Assembly: GCA_944324865.1 (NCBI GenBank)
Contig: CALUXW010000005.1
Coordinates: 16,509 to 80,508 of the forward strand
Reading direction: 5' to 3'
Length of the DNA stretch: 64,000 nucleotides
Origin: Candidatus Gastranaerophilales bacterium
GTDB taxonomy: Bacteria > Cyanobacteriota > Vampirovibrionia > Gastranaerophilales > Gastranaerophilaceae
The stretch's first letter is position 1, and each line of letters begins with the position of its first letter. The notes under the pieces are model-generated. The model was not told the DNA's origin. It saw only the letters and a list, made by a program, of their open reading frames with translations, and did not search any database. Made by a program: the position numbers and the translations under genes. Positions 16,634 through 27,464 of the stretch are shown one piece after another.

Positions 16634-16639
16634 AAAATT

Positions 16640-17260
16640 TTATATTTTTTCAAAATTGAGTAATTTAAATCCGCGTTTTTTCTTTTCAAGTTCAACGTCC
16701 GGAAGTTCGTAACATTTTACGCATCTTGCCTCATAAGTTTCATCTCCACCTATCATAATGAGAGGTGAATTCTTATCAGCAGGTTTTCCATCAATCAACC
16801 TTTGAGTACGCGTAGCATTTTCGCAGCCGCACTTCATACAAACAGCATGCAACTTATCAACTTTTGTTGCTATACACATCAATTCCGGCATGCTCCCAAA
16901 AGGTTCTGCTTTAAAATCAAGCTCCAAACCTGTTCCGATTACTTTTTTGCCCTCTTCCATCAGTTTGGTAATAACTTTTACAATGTTACTGTCAAAAAAT
17001 TGTAATTCATCTATTGCAATAACTTCATCTTCCGGTTTTACAACACTCATAATCTGTATTGAATGTTTAACCTTTATAGCATCAAGCCATAATCCGTTTC
17101 TTGATTCTATATAGTCACCTTTTGCTCTTGTATCTATGTCAGGTGAGATTACTTTAACCTTTTTTTTAGCAATAATTGAGCGTCTGATTCTGCGTAAAAG
17201 CTCTTCTGTTTTCCCGCAGCTCATTGGGCCTGTGATTAATTCAAAACTATACCCGTACAT
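16640..17260 (-). CDS. tdk: Thymidine kinase
   Basis: Type II thymidine kinase that phosphorylates thymidine to dTMP in nucleotide salvage. The P-loop GPMSCGKTEELLRR lies near residues 11-24. The Walker B/active-site region VIAIDELQFF is followed by the lasso region, and four zinc Cys are visible in CMKCGCENATR and ARCVKCYEL. The start was set at the second ATG (17260), where GGAG lies eight bases upstream; an ATG six bases earlier is only three bases from it. About 206 residues, normal for the family. Thymidine analogue sensitivity would be expected. Confidence 0.95.
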   Translation of the reverse strand: MYGYSFELITGPMSCGKTEELLRRIRRSIIAKKKVKVISPDIDTRAKGDYIESRNGLWLDAIKVKHSIQIMSVVKPEDEVIAIDELQFFDSNIVKVITKLMEEGKKVIGTGLELDFKAEPFGSMPELMCIATKVDKLHAVCMKCGCENATRTQRLIDGKPADKNSPLIMIGGDETYEARCVKCYELPDVELEKKKRGFKLLNFEKI

Positions 17261-17316
17261 CCACATATCTCCTTACAGGAAAATTATACATCTTTCAAAA
17301 AATATTTAAAAGTAAA

Positions 17317-18114
17317 TTAATGTAAAATTTTATCCCGCAACTTTTTTAGGCCTGCCCCGTAAAAGTATCTCAACTGTTCCGGGAAGTTGTCTTCAATATC
17401 AATAAGGTACATGCTAAAAACGCTAAAAGCCTTTATTAAAAATACAATTTCAATATTTTTAGTCCAAGTTACTTGAGGTTGAATATTTCTTATGGATTTT
17501 GTTATTCCGAAAATCCCCTCAACATTATCAGCCGTCATAAAGATGAACTTGTCATTTTTGTAATGATCAAGCATTGAAATTCCACTATGCTCAAAGACTG
17601 TACCAAAATTACAAACAAAATTATCATATTTCACGATTTTAACATCAAGGCCTCTATTGTATGCGTCTAACAGATGAGGTTCCAGATATTTAAAATCGTT
17701 TGCCCATAATGCTATAAAAATATTGTTATTTGCGTTTTTTATAATTTCCGTTAATTTATCGTAAATTTTTGTGCTGCCAAAAATTGTCAAAACAGGTTCT
17801 GTATAGCTGTCTTCTTTTAAATCAGGAAGTTTTTTTTCAAGAAAATTTATTGTCGAATCAATTTTTCGTTTGTATCGTTTGGTTAATTCTTTTGGTTTAA
17901 TCGGGGTGTATGTTATTGGTTTTTGAGTTGATGCAATAACGATATGCATTGATTCTAAGGCTTTTAAAGTGTCATAAGTTCTTGATTGGGGTATGTTTGC
18001 GAGTTTGCTTATTTCGTAACCGGTTGACGGAAATTTTTTTAAAAGAGCAACATAAACCTTTGATTGATACTCATTAAGCCCTAATTCTTTTAATTTTTCA
18101 ATAATCTCATCCAT
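17317..18114 (-). CDS. TrmB-family transcriptional regulator
   Basis: This 265-residue protein has an N-terminal winged helix (LNEYQSKVYVALLKKFPSTGYEI, then SRTYDTLKALE, residues 13-60) and a central linker with a coiled coil. Its C-terminal phospholipase D-like ligand domain (TEIIKNANNNIFIALWANDF) is the standard TrmB arrangement. Archaeal and bacterial TrmB proteins sense sugars and control transporter genes. No sugar gene is adjacent, so the target is unknown. A weak -10 (TAAACT) six bases before the ATG and the absence of a Shine-Dalgarno sequence hint at a leaderless mRNA. Confidence 0.88.
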   Translation of the reverse strand: MDEIIEKLKELGLNEYQSKVYVALLKKFPSTGYEISKLANIPQSRTYDTLKALESMHIVIASTQKPITYTPIKPKELTKRYKRKIDSTINFLEKKLPDLKEDSYTEPVLTIFGSTKIYDKLTEIIKNANNNIFIALWANDFKYLEPHLLDAYNRGLDVKIVKYDNFVCNFGTVFEHSGISMLDHYKNDKFIFMTADNVEGIFGITKSIRNIQPQVTWTKNIEIVFLIKAFSVFSMYLIDIEDNFPEQLRYFYGAGLKKLRDKILH

Positions 18115-18172
18115 AAAACGAGTTTAACGGATTTTTTAATTTTGGGCAAGTTAAGTACAAAATTTATAAAAA

Positions 18173-19087
18173 TTATGCTCTCGGGTGAGTGGCATTATAA
18201 ACTTCTTTTAAATGTTGAGTTGATACGTGAGTATAAATTTGCGTATTAGAAATACTTGCATGTCCCAATAACTCTTGTACTACCCTTAAGTCTGCACCGT
18301 TTTCAATTAAGTGTGTTGCAAAACTGTGACGAAAAACGTGTGGAGTTACATGTTTTGGTAAATTAATTTTTTCAACAACTTCGTTTATAACATTCCTTAT
18401 AGTCTTTGTTTGAAGACGATAACCGGTATTGTTTATAAAAACAGGGGAATCTTCATCTTGCAAAGGTACCGGAAACCCTTTTGGAATAAGAGCTCTTGCA
18501 CTTTCAATATAGCGTTCGAGATAATTTTTAGCTCTGTCTGTAATAAGTATTATTCGTTCCTTTGAGCCCTTTCCAAAAACTCTTATCTCATTATTTTCTA
18601 AGTTTAAATCCCCAAAGTTCAGCCCCGAAAGTTCGGAAATACGCATTCCGCTTGCCCATAAAAGCTCCAATATAGTTCGGTTTCTGTATCCTGCAGGAGT
18701 TTCAATCTTTGTGTTATTCAAAATCTGTTCCACTTCATCAGGGGTTAAAAATTTAGGTAATGATTTTGGACGCTTTGGATTTGTCAGGCTCATTGCAGGG
18801 TTTGATTCAACCTTTCTTTCACGGTACAGGTATTTATAAAAAGTTCTCAATGAAGCTATTTTTCTGGCAAGTGTGGTTTTTTTGTAATTGAATTTTTGTA
18901 TAAAATGCAAATACTCCCTAATTTTTGGAAGATCAATATCTTCACAAGAGGTTTCATCCATCCAGACAAGAAAACTTAAAATGTCCGAACAATAGGCTTT
19001 TGCAGTGTGTTTTGAAAAATTCTTTTCTGCAATGATGTATGATTTAAAATCTTCTAAATCCTGTTTTGAAGTTGCGTTAATCCCCAT
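18173..19087 (-). CDS. Tyrosine recombinase, XerC/XerD type
   Basis: This 304-residue Xer recombinase has a SAM-like N-terminal domain (residues 8-95) and a complete active site: R149, K173, H250-x-x-R253, H276, Y285. The length and the ending YTHVSTQHLKEVYNATHPRA are classical for XerC/XerD acting at dif with FtsK. It is the likely partner of the recombinase at the left edge. It stands alone between the TrmB-type regulator and a divergent TPR gene. No dif-like site was recognised in the window. Confidence 0.95.
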   Translation of the reverse strand: MGINATSKQDLEDFKSYIIAEKNFSKHTAKAYCSDILSFLVWMDETSCEDIDLPKIREYLHFIQKFNYKKTTLARKIASLRTFYKYLYRERKVESNPAMSLTNPKRPKSLPKFLTPDEVEQILNNTKIETPAGYRNRTILELLWASGMRISELSGLNFGDLNLENNEIRVFGKGSKERIILITDRAKNYLERYIESARALIPKGFPVPLQDEDSPVFINNTGYRLQTKTIRNVINEVVEKINLPKHVTPHVFRHSFATHLIENGADLRVVQELLGHASISNTQIYTHVSTQHLKEVYNATHPRA

Positions 19088-19188
19088 TTTTCTACACCGT
19101 TTACATTATTGCTTTTTTACGGATACTATTATACAATATTTTTATAATAATTAAAATAGTCAATTTATAATCGGTTGCAGGAGAAAAC

Positions 19189-21042
19189 ATGAATTATAAA
19201 AAATTATTGATATCATCAATTGTCGTTATGGCTGCTTTATCCTCACAGGTTTTTGCAAAAGAACTTCAGGCTCAAGTACAAAAAAATACTGCAAATTCAG
19301 TTAAACAAACTTCTGTTGCACCTTCTCAGTCAGCAACACAAGTTTATCCGGAAATTGCAAGACTTATCGAATATAATCATTGCACTGAAGCTGATCAGAA
19401 AATTCGTGAATTGCTCAATTTAAAACCAAATGATGTTAATTTGTTGGCCTTAAGAACAGTTTCAATGGCAAAACAACATAAATTGGATCCTGCACAAAAA
19501 GAACTTGATAAACTGTTGAAACAGTATCCTAAAAATCCGACTTTGCACTATGCTCAAGGTTTGGTTTATTTACAGAGAACTACATCTTCGGATGTTGACT
19601 ATATCAAGAACACAAAAGAACTTATAAATTCATCACTAAGAGAATTTGTGGCAGCGGTTAATTTAAATCCTAAATATTACGAAGCATACAACGCAATGGG
19701 TGTTGCTACTTTAAAATTAGGTAATACTAACGATGCTATGGATTTATTTAATACAGCAATAAAAATTAATTCATCATTTGCAACAGCTTACGATAACATA
19801 GGTGTTGTTGAAATGATGAATGGAAATTTAGATTCTGCAGAGAATTATTTTAATAAGGCAATGAAATATAATTCCCATAACCCTACAGCTTGGTATCATA
19901 TGGCTCAGGTAGAAACTCGCAGAGGAAATTATTCAAAAGCATTAACATGGGTTAACCACTCAGTGCATGTTAATCCAAATTCTTCTCCTGCTTTAACTTT
20001 ACAGGGTGAATTATATTTGAAACAAGGCAATCAGGCAGCAGCTATAAATTCTTTCAGAAAAGCTCAAATTGTAAAACCTGAAAATGCAAGACCTTATTTG
20101 AATTTAGCAACGATTTATGAAAATCGTGCGGATGAAGAATTTGCTATGGAGCAGTTAAAGACTGCTATTGCAATTAATCCTGGATATAATGAAGGACGTT
20201 TAAAGATTGCAAATATGGCTCTTCATATCAAGAAATATGATCAGGCTCTCGATTATTATTCAAAACTCGTTGGTGATGCAGAATATAATGATGATGCTAT
20301 AATCGGACTTGCTAATACTTACTATGAAATGGCTAAGGAAAGAGGAGCAAACGAAGGTATAGCAACTAATAAAGAAGTTTATCTTGCATACGATTATGTT
20401 AACAAAGCAATTGAACAGTGCCCTGATGATTTGAAGTTGCATCTTGCAAAATTAAAACTTGCAAGATTGGTTCACCAGGCACCTTTAGCTAAAGATAGTC
20501 TTAATTATATTATTCAAGCTGCGGGTAACAACCTTATGGACAGTGTAATTAAGGGTGAAGCTTACCTTGCTATGGGCAGAGAAAAAGATGCTGTTTATAC
20601 ATTTGAAAATGCAATTAATTTCTCAACTTCAGTAGACGATGATTTGTATCTTGCAGAAATTCTTGTACATAATAAGCAATTTAGAACGGCAAGACAGGCA
20701 TTGCAAAAGGCATTAATGAAAGACCCAGATAACGTTATTGCTAAAAACGGAATAGGTTATATTAATCTTTGTGAGATCAAATCAAATGAATTCTTTGATA
20801 TTGCACAAAGACAATATCAGGAAAAGAATTATGCATCGGCAATTGAATACTGTAACCGTGCTATAGATTTTTATCATAACAGTTCACAGATAGCAAAATT
20901 GAAGGCTATGTCTTATGAAAAAGAATTAAACTATAGAGGTGCGGTAAAATATTATCAGCAATACTTGGCAATGAACCCGAATGCAGCTGATAAAGTTGAT
21001 GTACAAAAGAAAATAGAAAAATATAAAGTAAAAGCCAAATAA
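19189..21042 (+). CDS. Exported TPR-repeat protein
   Basis: This 617-residue protein has a signal peptide (cleavage near VFAKE, residue 24) and a Gln/Thr-rich linker. It then has about a dozen tetratricopeptide repeats, for example AYNAMGVATLKLGNTNDAM, AWYHMAQVETRRGNYSKAL and PYLNLATIYENRADEEFAM. TPR solenoids bind partner proteins; in the periplasm they often serve secretion, pilus or envelope assembly. CAGGAG precedes the ATG. No catalytic domain is visible. The small gene at 21062 starts 19 bases after its stop and is probably cotranscribed. Confidence 0.9.
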   Translation: MNYKKLLISSIVVMAALSSQVFAKELQAQVQKNTANSVKQTSVAPSQSATQVYPEIARLIEYNHCTEADQKIRELLNLKPNDVNLLALRTVSMAKQHKLDPAQKELDKLLKQYPKNPTLHYAQGLVYLQRTTSSDVDYIKNTKELINSSLREFVAAVNLNPKYYEAYNAMGVATLKLGNTNDAMDLFNTAIKINSSFATAYDNIGVVEMMNGNLDSAENYFNKAMKYNSHNPTAWYHMAQVETRRGNYSKALTWVNHSVHVNPNSSPALTLQGELYLKQGNQAAAINSFRKAQIVKPENARPYLNLATIYENRADEEFAMEQLKTAIAINPGYNEGRLKIANMALHIKKYDQALDYYSKLVGDAEYNDDAIIGLANTYYEMAKERGANEGIATNKEVYLAYDYVNKAIEQCPDDLKLHLAKLKLARLVHQAPLAKDSLNYIIQAAGNNLMDSVIKGEAYLAMGREKDAVYTFENAINFSTSVDDDLYLAEILVHNKQFRTARQALQKALMKDPDNVIAKNGIGYINLCEIKSNEFFDIAQRQYQEKNYASAIEYCNRAIDFYHNSSQIAKLKAMSYEKELNYRGAVKYYQQYLAMNPNAADKVDVQKKIEKYKVKAK

Positions 21043-21061
21043 TTAAACCACTAACCGGGAT

Positions 21062-21319
21062 ATGAAAAAATTCGATATAAGGAAAACATTTGAAATATTT
21101 CTGAGAGAGCCCATCAGCGTATTAACTGAGGGGCTGTTTCAGCTTGTAAGTATTGAAAATAATATTTTTAATAAAAAGCCTTATGTAAACGTGGATTTTG
21201 TAAATAAGAAAACTCAAATCACAGTTGTTAACAGTGAAAAAATGTACAATTTGTTCCAGAAAATTTTGTTTAAGAAGAAGCTAGAAGAACAGAAGGAAAA
21301 AATCTTAAATACAAAATAA
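21062..21319 (+). CDS. Small basic hypothetical protein
   Basis: This 85-residue Lys-rich protein (ends KKKLEEQKEKILNTK) has no signal peptide and no recognised domain. It lies 19 bases behind the TPR gene on the same strand and converges with the next gene, ending one base before it. The CCGGGATATG context gives only a weak ribosome site, so translational coupling to the TPR gene is likely. Confidence 0.6.
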   Translation: MKKFDIRKTFEIFLREPISVLTEGLFQLVSIENNIFNKKPYVNVDFVNKKTQITVVNSEKMYNLFQKILFKKKLEEQKEKILNTK

Positions 21320-21320
21320 C

Positions 21321-21950
21321 TTAAATATCGAAGAAAATTTCGTGTTCCCCGACATTTGTCATTTTACATTGATTAGGATTTTTTGTATCAAATTGAAAAA
21401 TATTTGCGGTTGAAAACCCGGCAGGTCTGTTTTGTCTTTGATAGGGAATAATTTGTTCTTCATAATTATGTTTGAAAAATTTGTCAAAAACAGTTCTTAT
21501 TTTGCTGAAGAGATTGTTGACGCAAGGCTTTAATCCTTCTTCACTCATATATCCCGGAACATTGTAGAAAACCTTTGCTTTATATTTTTTGTCAAAATAC
21601 GCACCGTATGTTTTAAGTTGTTTTTCCATTGTTTTTATTTGTTCTACCTGTGAAAACTCAGAAGGGCCGTAATGTGAAAGCATTACAATAGGATATCCGT
21701 CTTTATTTCTGGATATCAAAGCCACTGAATTGCAGCTTGCCAATCCGTCAGTGAAGATGGTATTAACTCCATCAGGCAATATTTGTGCTGTTTTACATTC
21801 ATTCATCCCGACATAAATAACACCTTCAGGATTATCAAACTTCATTTTATGCAAAACCATTTCGGGCATTTTCATAATATTTTCTCTGGTTTTGACTATA
21901 GATTTTGTTAGAGGAGGAATGTTTGGTCTTGTTAAATTTAAAATGCTCAT
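21321..21950 (-). CDS. Hypothetical protein, faintly CheD-like centre
   Basis: This 209-residue cytoplasmic protein has no confident family. The centre (about residues 65-100: FTDGLASCNSVALISR, then VMLSHYGP) faintly resembles the Thr-Cys-His arrangement of CheD-type glutamine deamidases, but the spacing to the His and the rest of the protein do not clearly fit. AAAGGG precedes the ATG. It stands alone between convergent and divergent neighbours. Treat as unknown. Confidence 0.6.
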   Translation of the reverse strand: MSILNLTRPNIPPLTKSIVKTRENIMKMPEMVLHKMKFDNPEGVIYVGMNECKTAQILPDGVNTIFTDGLASCNSVALISRNKDGYPIVMLSHYGPSEFSQVEQIKTMEKQLKTYGAYFDKKYKAKVFYNVPGYMSEEGLKPCVNNLFSKIRTVFDKFFKHNYEEQIIPYQRQNRPAGFSTANIFQFDTKNPNQCKMTNVGEHEIFFDI

Positions 21951-22070
21951 AATTTTTCCCTTTGTCTACAGAAAATAAAATTAAAAATATAAAAAATTGC
22001 CTAAATTTTAAAAATTTGTTTTACAAAGTTTACAAATTAAATCTCAGAAATTTTATGTTACTATAAATTT

Positions 22071-22640
22071 ATGACTAAATATATGCAGGCAAAATTTTTA
22101 ATAAGTGCAGAAAAACTCTCTCAGTGTCCGAATTATACACTGCCTGAATACCCGCTTTTAGGTCGTTCGAATGTCGGGAAGTCTTCTTTTATCAATGCAC
22201 TTGCCAATCAAAAAAAGTTAGCAAAAACCTCGAATACTCCTGGTAAAACAAGACTGATAAATTTCTTTCAATTTTCAGATAAATTCATGATAGCAGATTT
22301 GCCGGGTTACGGTTATGCAAAGGTCTCTAAAGAAGCCCAAGATAAATGGCAGAAGTATTTGGAAGAATATCTTTTGAAAAGAGAACAAATATCATCTTTG
22401 ATACAGTTAATTGATGGCAGACATGAAATTCAAAAAAATGATTATCAAATGAGAGAATGGGTTGAAGCTTATAATTTACCTATTTTTACCATTGTGACAA
22501 AAATGGATTATGTCCCAAAATCTAAAACATTAAATGTAATCAAATATGTAGAAAAAGAATTTGGCGGAACTGTTTTACCCTTTAGTGCCGAAGATCATAG
22601 GTACAATGAAAAAATATTTGAACATATATTGGGAAACTAA
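22071..22640 (+). CDS. ysxC: Ribosome-biogenesis GTPase YsxC/EngB
   Basis: This 189-residue GTPase of the TrmE-Era-EngA-YihA-Septin group is needed for 50S subunit assembly. Motifs in order: GRSNVGKSSFINAL (P-loop, about residues 31-44), TPGKTR (G2), DLPGYG (G3), TKMD (G4) and SAE (G5). TATAAA at 22062-22067 lies three bases before the ATG and no Shine-Dalgarno sequence is present, so the leader is very short or absent. Confidence 0.96.
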   Translation: MTKYMQAKFLISAEKLSQCPNYTLPEYPLLGRSNVGKSSFINALANQKKLAKTSNTPGKTRLINFFQFSDKFMIADLPGYGYAKVSKEAQDKWQKYLEEYLLKREQISSLIQLIDGRHEIQKNDYQMREWVEAYNLPIFTIVTKMDYVPKSKTLNVIKYVEKEFGGTVLPFSAEDHRYNEKIFEHILGN

Positions 22641-22744
22641 AAATTCTTATTTTGAAATAATTTCCACTAAATAGAGGATTAAACCTTATTAACGTTAAGT
22701 TAAAATGTAAATGGGTTAAGTAATATCTTTTAGGAGTGGCTTTT

Positions 22745-22957
22745 ATGGAGGAAATTTTTTATCCGCAAAATAACGGTGAGATTTCAAGTTCTATTACTCA
22801 AAGCTGGACTGAACAGGCTATGGAATGCTATTCCATAAAGTGTGATTGTACAAAATGTTCATTAAAAAACGGAAACTATTCCTTTAAATGTCAGATGCCG
22901 AAGGTTATTGATATTCTAATCGGCTCTGTTGGAAAACCGCATACCAACCCCGCATAA
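22745..22957 (+). CDS. Small Cys-containing hypothetical protein
   Basis: This 70-residue protein has a CDCTKCSLKN motif and a further Cys (FKCQMPK) that could bind a metal such as zinc. The start was set at ATG 22745, eight bases after TAGGAG; a GTG upstream lies inside the Shine-Dalgarno. It is followed by a strong terminator. Family not recognised. Confidence 0.65.
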   Translation: MEEIFYPQNNGEISSSITQSWTEQAMECYSIKCDCTKCSLKNGNYSFKCQMPKVIDILIGSVGKPHTNPA

Positions 22958-22996
22958 TGTATGGCTCCTTTTATTTGAAGACCAAATGTAATTCTC

Positions 22997-23027
22997 AGAC
23001 GGATTTTTTTTAATCCGTCTTATTTTT
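22997..23027 (+). terminator. Rho-independent terminator
   Basis: AGACGGATT (22997-23005) pairs perfectly with AATCCGTCT (23012-23020) around a six-T loop, and a TATTTTT tract follows. It ends the small gene at 22745-22957. Confidence 0.85.
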
Positions 23028-23029
23028 CG

Positions 23030-23058
23030 CAAAAAAAACGCCGATTTTCGGCCGGCGT
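23030..23058 (-). terminator. Rho-independent terminator of the leftward small genes
   Basis: On the - strand ACGCCG (23053-23058) pairs with CGGCGT (23038-23043), followed by eight Ts. It lies 75 bases past the end of the gene at 23133-23345. With the adjacent + terminator it separates convergent transcripts. Confidence 0.8.
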
Positions 23059-23132
23059 AAATGTATATATATGTATTGTTATGAAATTTTACTATCCCAA
23101 ATCTCGGTAGCTGTTCTTCTTAACAGTAGGTT

Positions 23133-23345
23133 TTATTTTGAAAAACCATTGTTGTAAAAATTTACAAGTTTTGCAAGATGCCATTCTTTTGCATCGAGTT
23201 CATCTATTTTATTTTTAATGTCTTCAAGCTCTGCAAGTAAAGTTGTTAAATCCTTACGTTGTGGAGTTTGTGGGACAAAATGTTCCTCATCTTCGCACCA
23301 CGAAATAGGAAAACAATTGTTTTCAAAAAGTTCTTTGCTATTCAT
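23133..23345 (-). CDS. Small coiled-coil hypothetical protein
   Basis: This 70-residue acidic protein has a predicted coiled coil in its second half (LTTLLAELEDIKNKIDELDA). AAGGAG precedes the ATG. It lies 48 bases behind another small acidic gene (23394-23615), and a terminator follows. No family recognised; the pair is probably one operon. Confidence 0.65.
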   Translation of the reverse strand: MNSKELFENNCFPISWCEDEEHFVPQTPQRKDLTTLLAELEDIKNKIDELDAKEWHLAKLVNFYNNGFSK

Positions 23346-23393
23346 TGCACACTCCTTTTTTAATAGGGAATTAGTGACATGTAGTTTTTAAAT

Positions 23394-23615
23394 TTAAACA
23401 TTCTTCTTTTGATATTGAGTGATAAAAGAATGAATCATATCAACCAAATCAAAGTTTCCGTATTTAAACGCATAGGGTTTATTTGAATATTCGCTGTCAG
23501 TTATTCTTTGCAGCTCTCTAACTTGTTGATAATCAAGTGAATTAAAATCAAAACTTGTCATTTCACCATAATCTACCATCAAATCTTCAACATCTGTAAA
23601 GTTTTTGTCTTCCAT
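23394..23615 (-). CDS. Small acidic hypothetical protein
   Basis: This 73-residue acidic protein has no signal peptide or membrane segment. AAGGAG lies upstream of the ATG with good spacing. It is the first gene of a probable two-gene operon with the coiled-coil protein that follows. Family not recognised. Confidence 0.65.
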   Translation of the reverse strand: MEDKNFTDVEDLMVDYGEMTSFDFNSLDYQQVRELQRITDSEYSNKPYAFKYGNFDLVDMIHSFITQYQKKNV

Positions 23616-23789
23616 GAGTACACACTCCTTATAAATCTATCAACAAATTCTTTATCGGAATTTTTTTTGCAAACTTTAAATATTTTGATTGTTTCGTTAC
23701 ATATTTTTACAAATCATTCATTTAGAGGTTTGACTTTTTAATCAAAATCATTAACATAGAACCAGAGAGGTAGAATTTGAGGGCGTAGT

Positions 23790-24338
23790 ATGGCTAATAA
23801 TAATCTTCTTGCCGGAGTTTATGCCGGATTAACAAATACATATTCTTATCTTGCATCACAATATCCAAACGGTTTGACTTTGGAAAATTTAACTGAAGCA
23901 AGAACAAATACTTCAAATTTGGGTGCTTTAAATCAAACTTTTGCATCGTATTTGCAAAACAATTTTGCATCTATTGACAATGATGGTGATGGGGTTATAA
24001 CTTCTGATGAAATGAGTAATCTCTCAAACAGAATATCAACCCAGGGCTTGACAAGAGCTGAACTTACACAACTTTATGCATCGGGTTGTTCGGGGCTTTC
24101 TGAAAGTACAATGTCAAAAATTCTTGAACATTTCGATGAAATGGATACTAACCATGACGGAAGAATTACAAGTGCAGAGATTTCAGCTTACGATGTTAAT
24201 TGTGCAAGAATGGAAGTCGAGGATGAATTTAACAATCGTCGTGCTACTGACATGTCTGTTTTTTATGGTGATAGTTCGTCTTCTTCATCTGACACGTACA
24301 GTTTGTTAAGCTATAAGTATAAATCAAATAATGATTAA
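23790..24338 (+). CDS. EF-hand calcium-binding protein
   Basis: This 182-residue protein has two canonical EF-hand loops: D63-N-D-G-D-G-V-I-T-S-D-E74 and D119-T-N-H-D-G-R-I-T-S-A-E130, both with all calcium ligands in place. A Ser-rich patch and the tail SYKYKSNND follow. There is no signal peptide, so it is either cytoplasmic or exported by a signal-independent route. GAGG lies upstream of the ATG. It probably buffers or senses calcium; the partner is unknown. A terminator follows. Confidence 0.85.
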   Translation: MANNNLLAGVYAGLTNTYSYLASQYPNGLTLENLTEARTNTSNLGALNQTFASYLQNNFASIDNDGDGVITSDEMSNLSNRISTQGLTRAELTQLYASGCSGLSESTMSKILEHFDEMDTNHDGRITSAEISAYDVNCARMEVEDEFNNRRATDMSVFYGDSSSSSSDTYSLLSYKYKSNND

Positions 24339-24376
24339 CTAAACACACACTTTAACTTAGTAACGTTTTGGAAAGG

Positions 24377-24402
24377 AAATGACTCCCAAAAAGGAGTCAT
24401 TT
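24377..24402. terminator. Bidirectional terminator between the EF-hand gene and eno
   Basis: AAATGACTCC (24377-24386) pairs perfectly with GGAGTCATTT (24393-24402) around a six-base CAAAAA loop. It lies between the convergent 3' ends of the EF-hand and enolase genes. Confidence 0.8.
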
Positions 24403-24429
24403 ATTTTATTGTTTAATAACAAATTATAT

Positions 24430-25767
<1,338 letters not shown>

Positions 25768-25840
25768 TTAACTTTGCAAGTGGTTATATGGTGAAAACAA
25801 ATAATTAGAAAATATTGAGAATAATCTTTTAAGTTATTTT

Positions 25841-27223
25841 TTAATTGTTTGTTAAATAGCTGTGAATTTTATTTTTAACTTTGTATATAACATGTTTAAT
25901 ACTTCCAAAATATCCGAAAAACATTATTGCAGAAGCACTAATCCAAGCAATTGGACCTGCATAAAATATCCCGATATAACCAAATTTTATTGCAAGGAAA
26001 ACAGCCGCAAAGATTCTCATAACAAGTTCTGCTATGCAAGCCAATAATGGGAAAATGGTTTCCCCCATACCTTGCAGGGCATTCCTGTAAATGAAGATTT
26101 GTCCCAGAAAGAAGTAAAATATAGTGCTTATTAAAAGATATTTATGTGCAATATCAATAACCTCTTTTACTTTTGTTCCGATAAAAGCTTCAATAATATC
26201 CGTACCCCATATTCTCATGATAAAAGCCATTAAAATGCTTATAATTATATTAATTGTAGAAGTTTTTATAACACCTAATCTAATCCTTTTGAATTTTCTT
26301 GCACCGAAGTTTTGAGCAACATAAGCCGCCAAAGCAACCCCGAAAGACATCATAGGCATTGTCGCAATTTGTTCAATTCTTAATGCTGCGGTGAAAGCTG
26401 CAATTACGTTGGATCCAAAAGAATTACATACACTTTGTATTACAAGGACGCTTAATCCTATTATAGAAAATTGGATTGCCATAGGTACTCCAACCTGTAA
26501 ATGTTCATAAACAGAATTATAAAAATCTTTGTCAAATTTTATATACCATTCATTTCTTCTTATGTGTAGTATTGGAAACTTGTATTTAATAAAGAACAAA
26601 CAAAGTATAACAGACACAGCTTGTGATAAAATTACGGCAATGGCTGAGCCCGGAACTCCAAGATGAAAAATTTGTATAAAAACTAGTGCAAGTATAATAT
26701 TTATTAAAGACGCAACAATTAGAAAATACAAAGGTGTTTTGCTATCTCCAAGTGCCCTAATGATACTGGATAACATATTATACATTGTAGTTACAATCAA
26801 GCCAATTATAATAATTTCAACGTACCAAAAAGCATTTTGATAAATGTTATCAGGAACATTCATTAAGTGCAAAATAGGGTTAATCAATACACTGCAAACA
26901 ACTGAAAAAATTAGTGTAACAACCGTACTCAATATAGTTGAAACAATGAAAGAGTTTTTGACCCCCTGAATATCCTTTGCCCCATATCTTTGTCCTGTAA
27001 TTACAGCAAACCCGTTTGTCAAACCGACAATAATGAATGTAATTAGAAAAAATAAAGGAGCTACTGCCCCGACAGCAGCAAACGATTCAACCCCTAAAGT
27101 CCTTCCGACGATTACCAAATCTGCTATATTATACAATTGTTGGAAGATGTTTCCGATTAATAAAGGTACGGAAAATACAAGAATATGCTTTAAGGGGTCT
27201 CCTTTTGTCATGTCGGTAATCAT
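25841..27223 (-). CDS. MATE-family multidrug/cation efflux transporter
   Basis: This 460-residue inner membrane antiporter has twelve predicted helices in two homologous halves. The N-terminal half starts TKGDPLKHILVFSVPLLIGNIFQQLYNIAD, the classical MATE opening, and includes GRTLGVESFAAVGA; the second half shows GVPMAIQFSIIGLSVLVIQ and the matching ALRIEQIATMPMMSFGVAL. It exports cationic compounds using sodium or proton gradients; the ion cannot be told. It lies upstream of, and divergent from, tRNA-Met. Confidence 0.95.
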   Translation of the reverse strand: MITDMTKGDPLKHILVFSVPLLIGNIFQQLYNIADLVIVGRTLGVESFAAVGAVAPLFFLITFIIVGLTNGFAVITGQRYGAKDIQGVKNSFIVSTILSTVVTLIFSVVCSVLINPILHLMNVPDNIYQNAFWYVEIIIIGLIVTTMYNMLSSIIRALGDSKTPLYFLIVASLINIILALVFIQIFHLGVPGSAIAVILSQAVSVILCLFFIKYKFPILHIRRNEWYIKFDKDFYNSVYEHLQVGVPMAIQFSIIGLSVLVIQSVCNSFGSNVIAAFTAALRIEQIATMPMMSFGVALAAYVAQNFGARKFKRIRLGVIKTSTINIIISILMAFIMRIWGTDIIEAFIGTKVKEVIDIAHKYLLISTIFYFFLGQIFIYRNALQGMGETIFPLLACIAELVMRIFAAVFLAIKFGYIGIFYAGPIAWISASAIMFFGYFGSIKHVIYKVKNKIHSYLTNN

Positions 27224-27390
27224 AAAAAATACCCTTTATCAAAATAACTCTCCAGAATTATTATAACTAAAAATCATTTCCAAATTCAACAAAAAATAAA
27301 AAAGGCTTGAAATTTAAAATTTTTTATGAGAACATGGGGCTTGTCGGTTGGCAATGTTTCTGATTGACCGATTTATAAAGTAAATAATAT

Positions 27391-27464
27391 GGCAAGGTAG
27401 CTCAGTTGGTGAGAGCGCACGGCTCATACCCGTGAGGTCGAGAGTTCGAATCTCTCCCTTGCTA
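27391..27464 (+). tRNA. tRNA-Met (CAT)
   Basis: 74-base cloverleaf: acceptor GGCAAGG with CCTTGCT (first pair G-T), D-stem GCTC/GAGC, anticodon stem CACGG/CCGTG with loop CTCATAC, T-stem GAGAG/CTCTC with loop TTCGAAT, discriminator A, no encoded CCA. The lack of the initiator-type 1-72 mismatch argues for elongator Met; a tRNA-Ile with modified CAT cannot be excluded. It marks the left border of the accessory region. Confidence 0.93.
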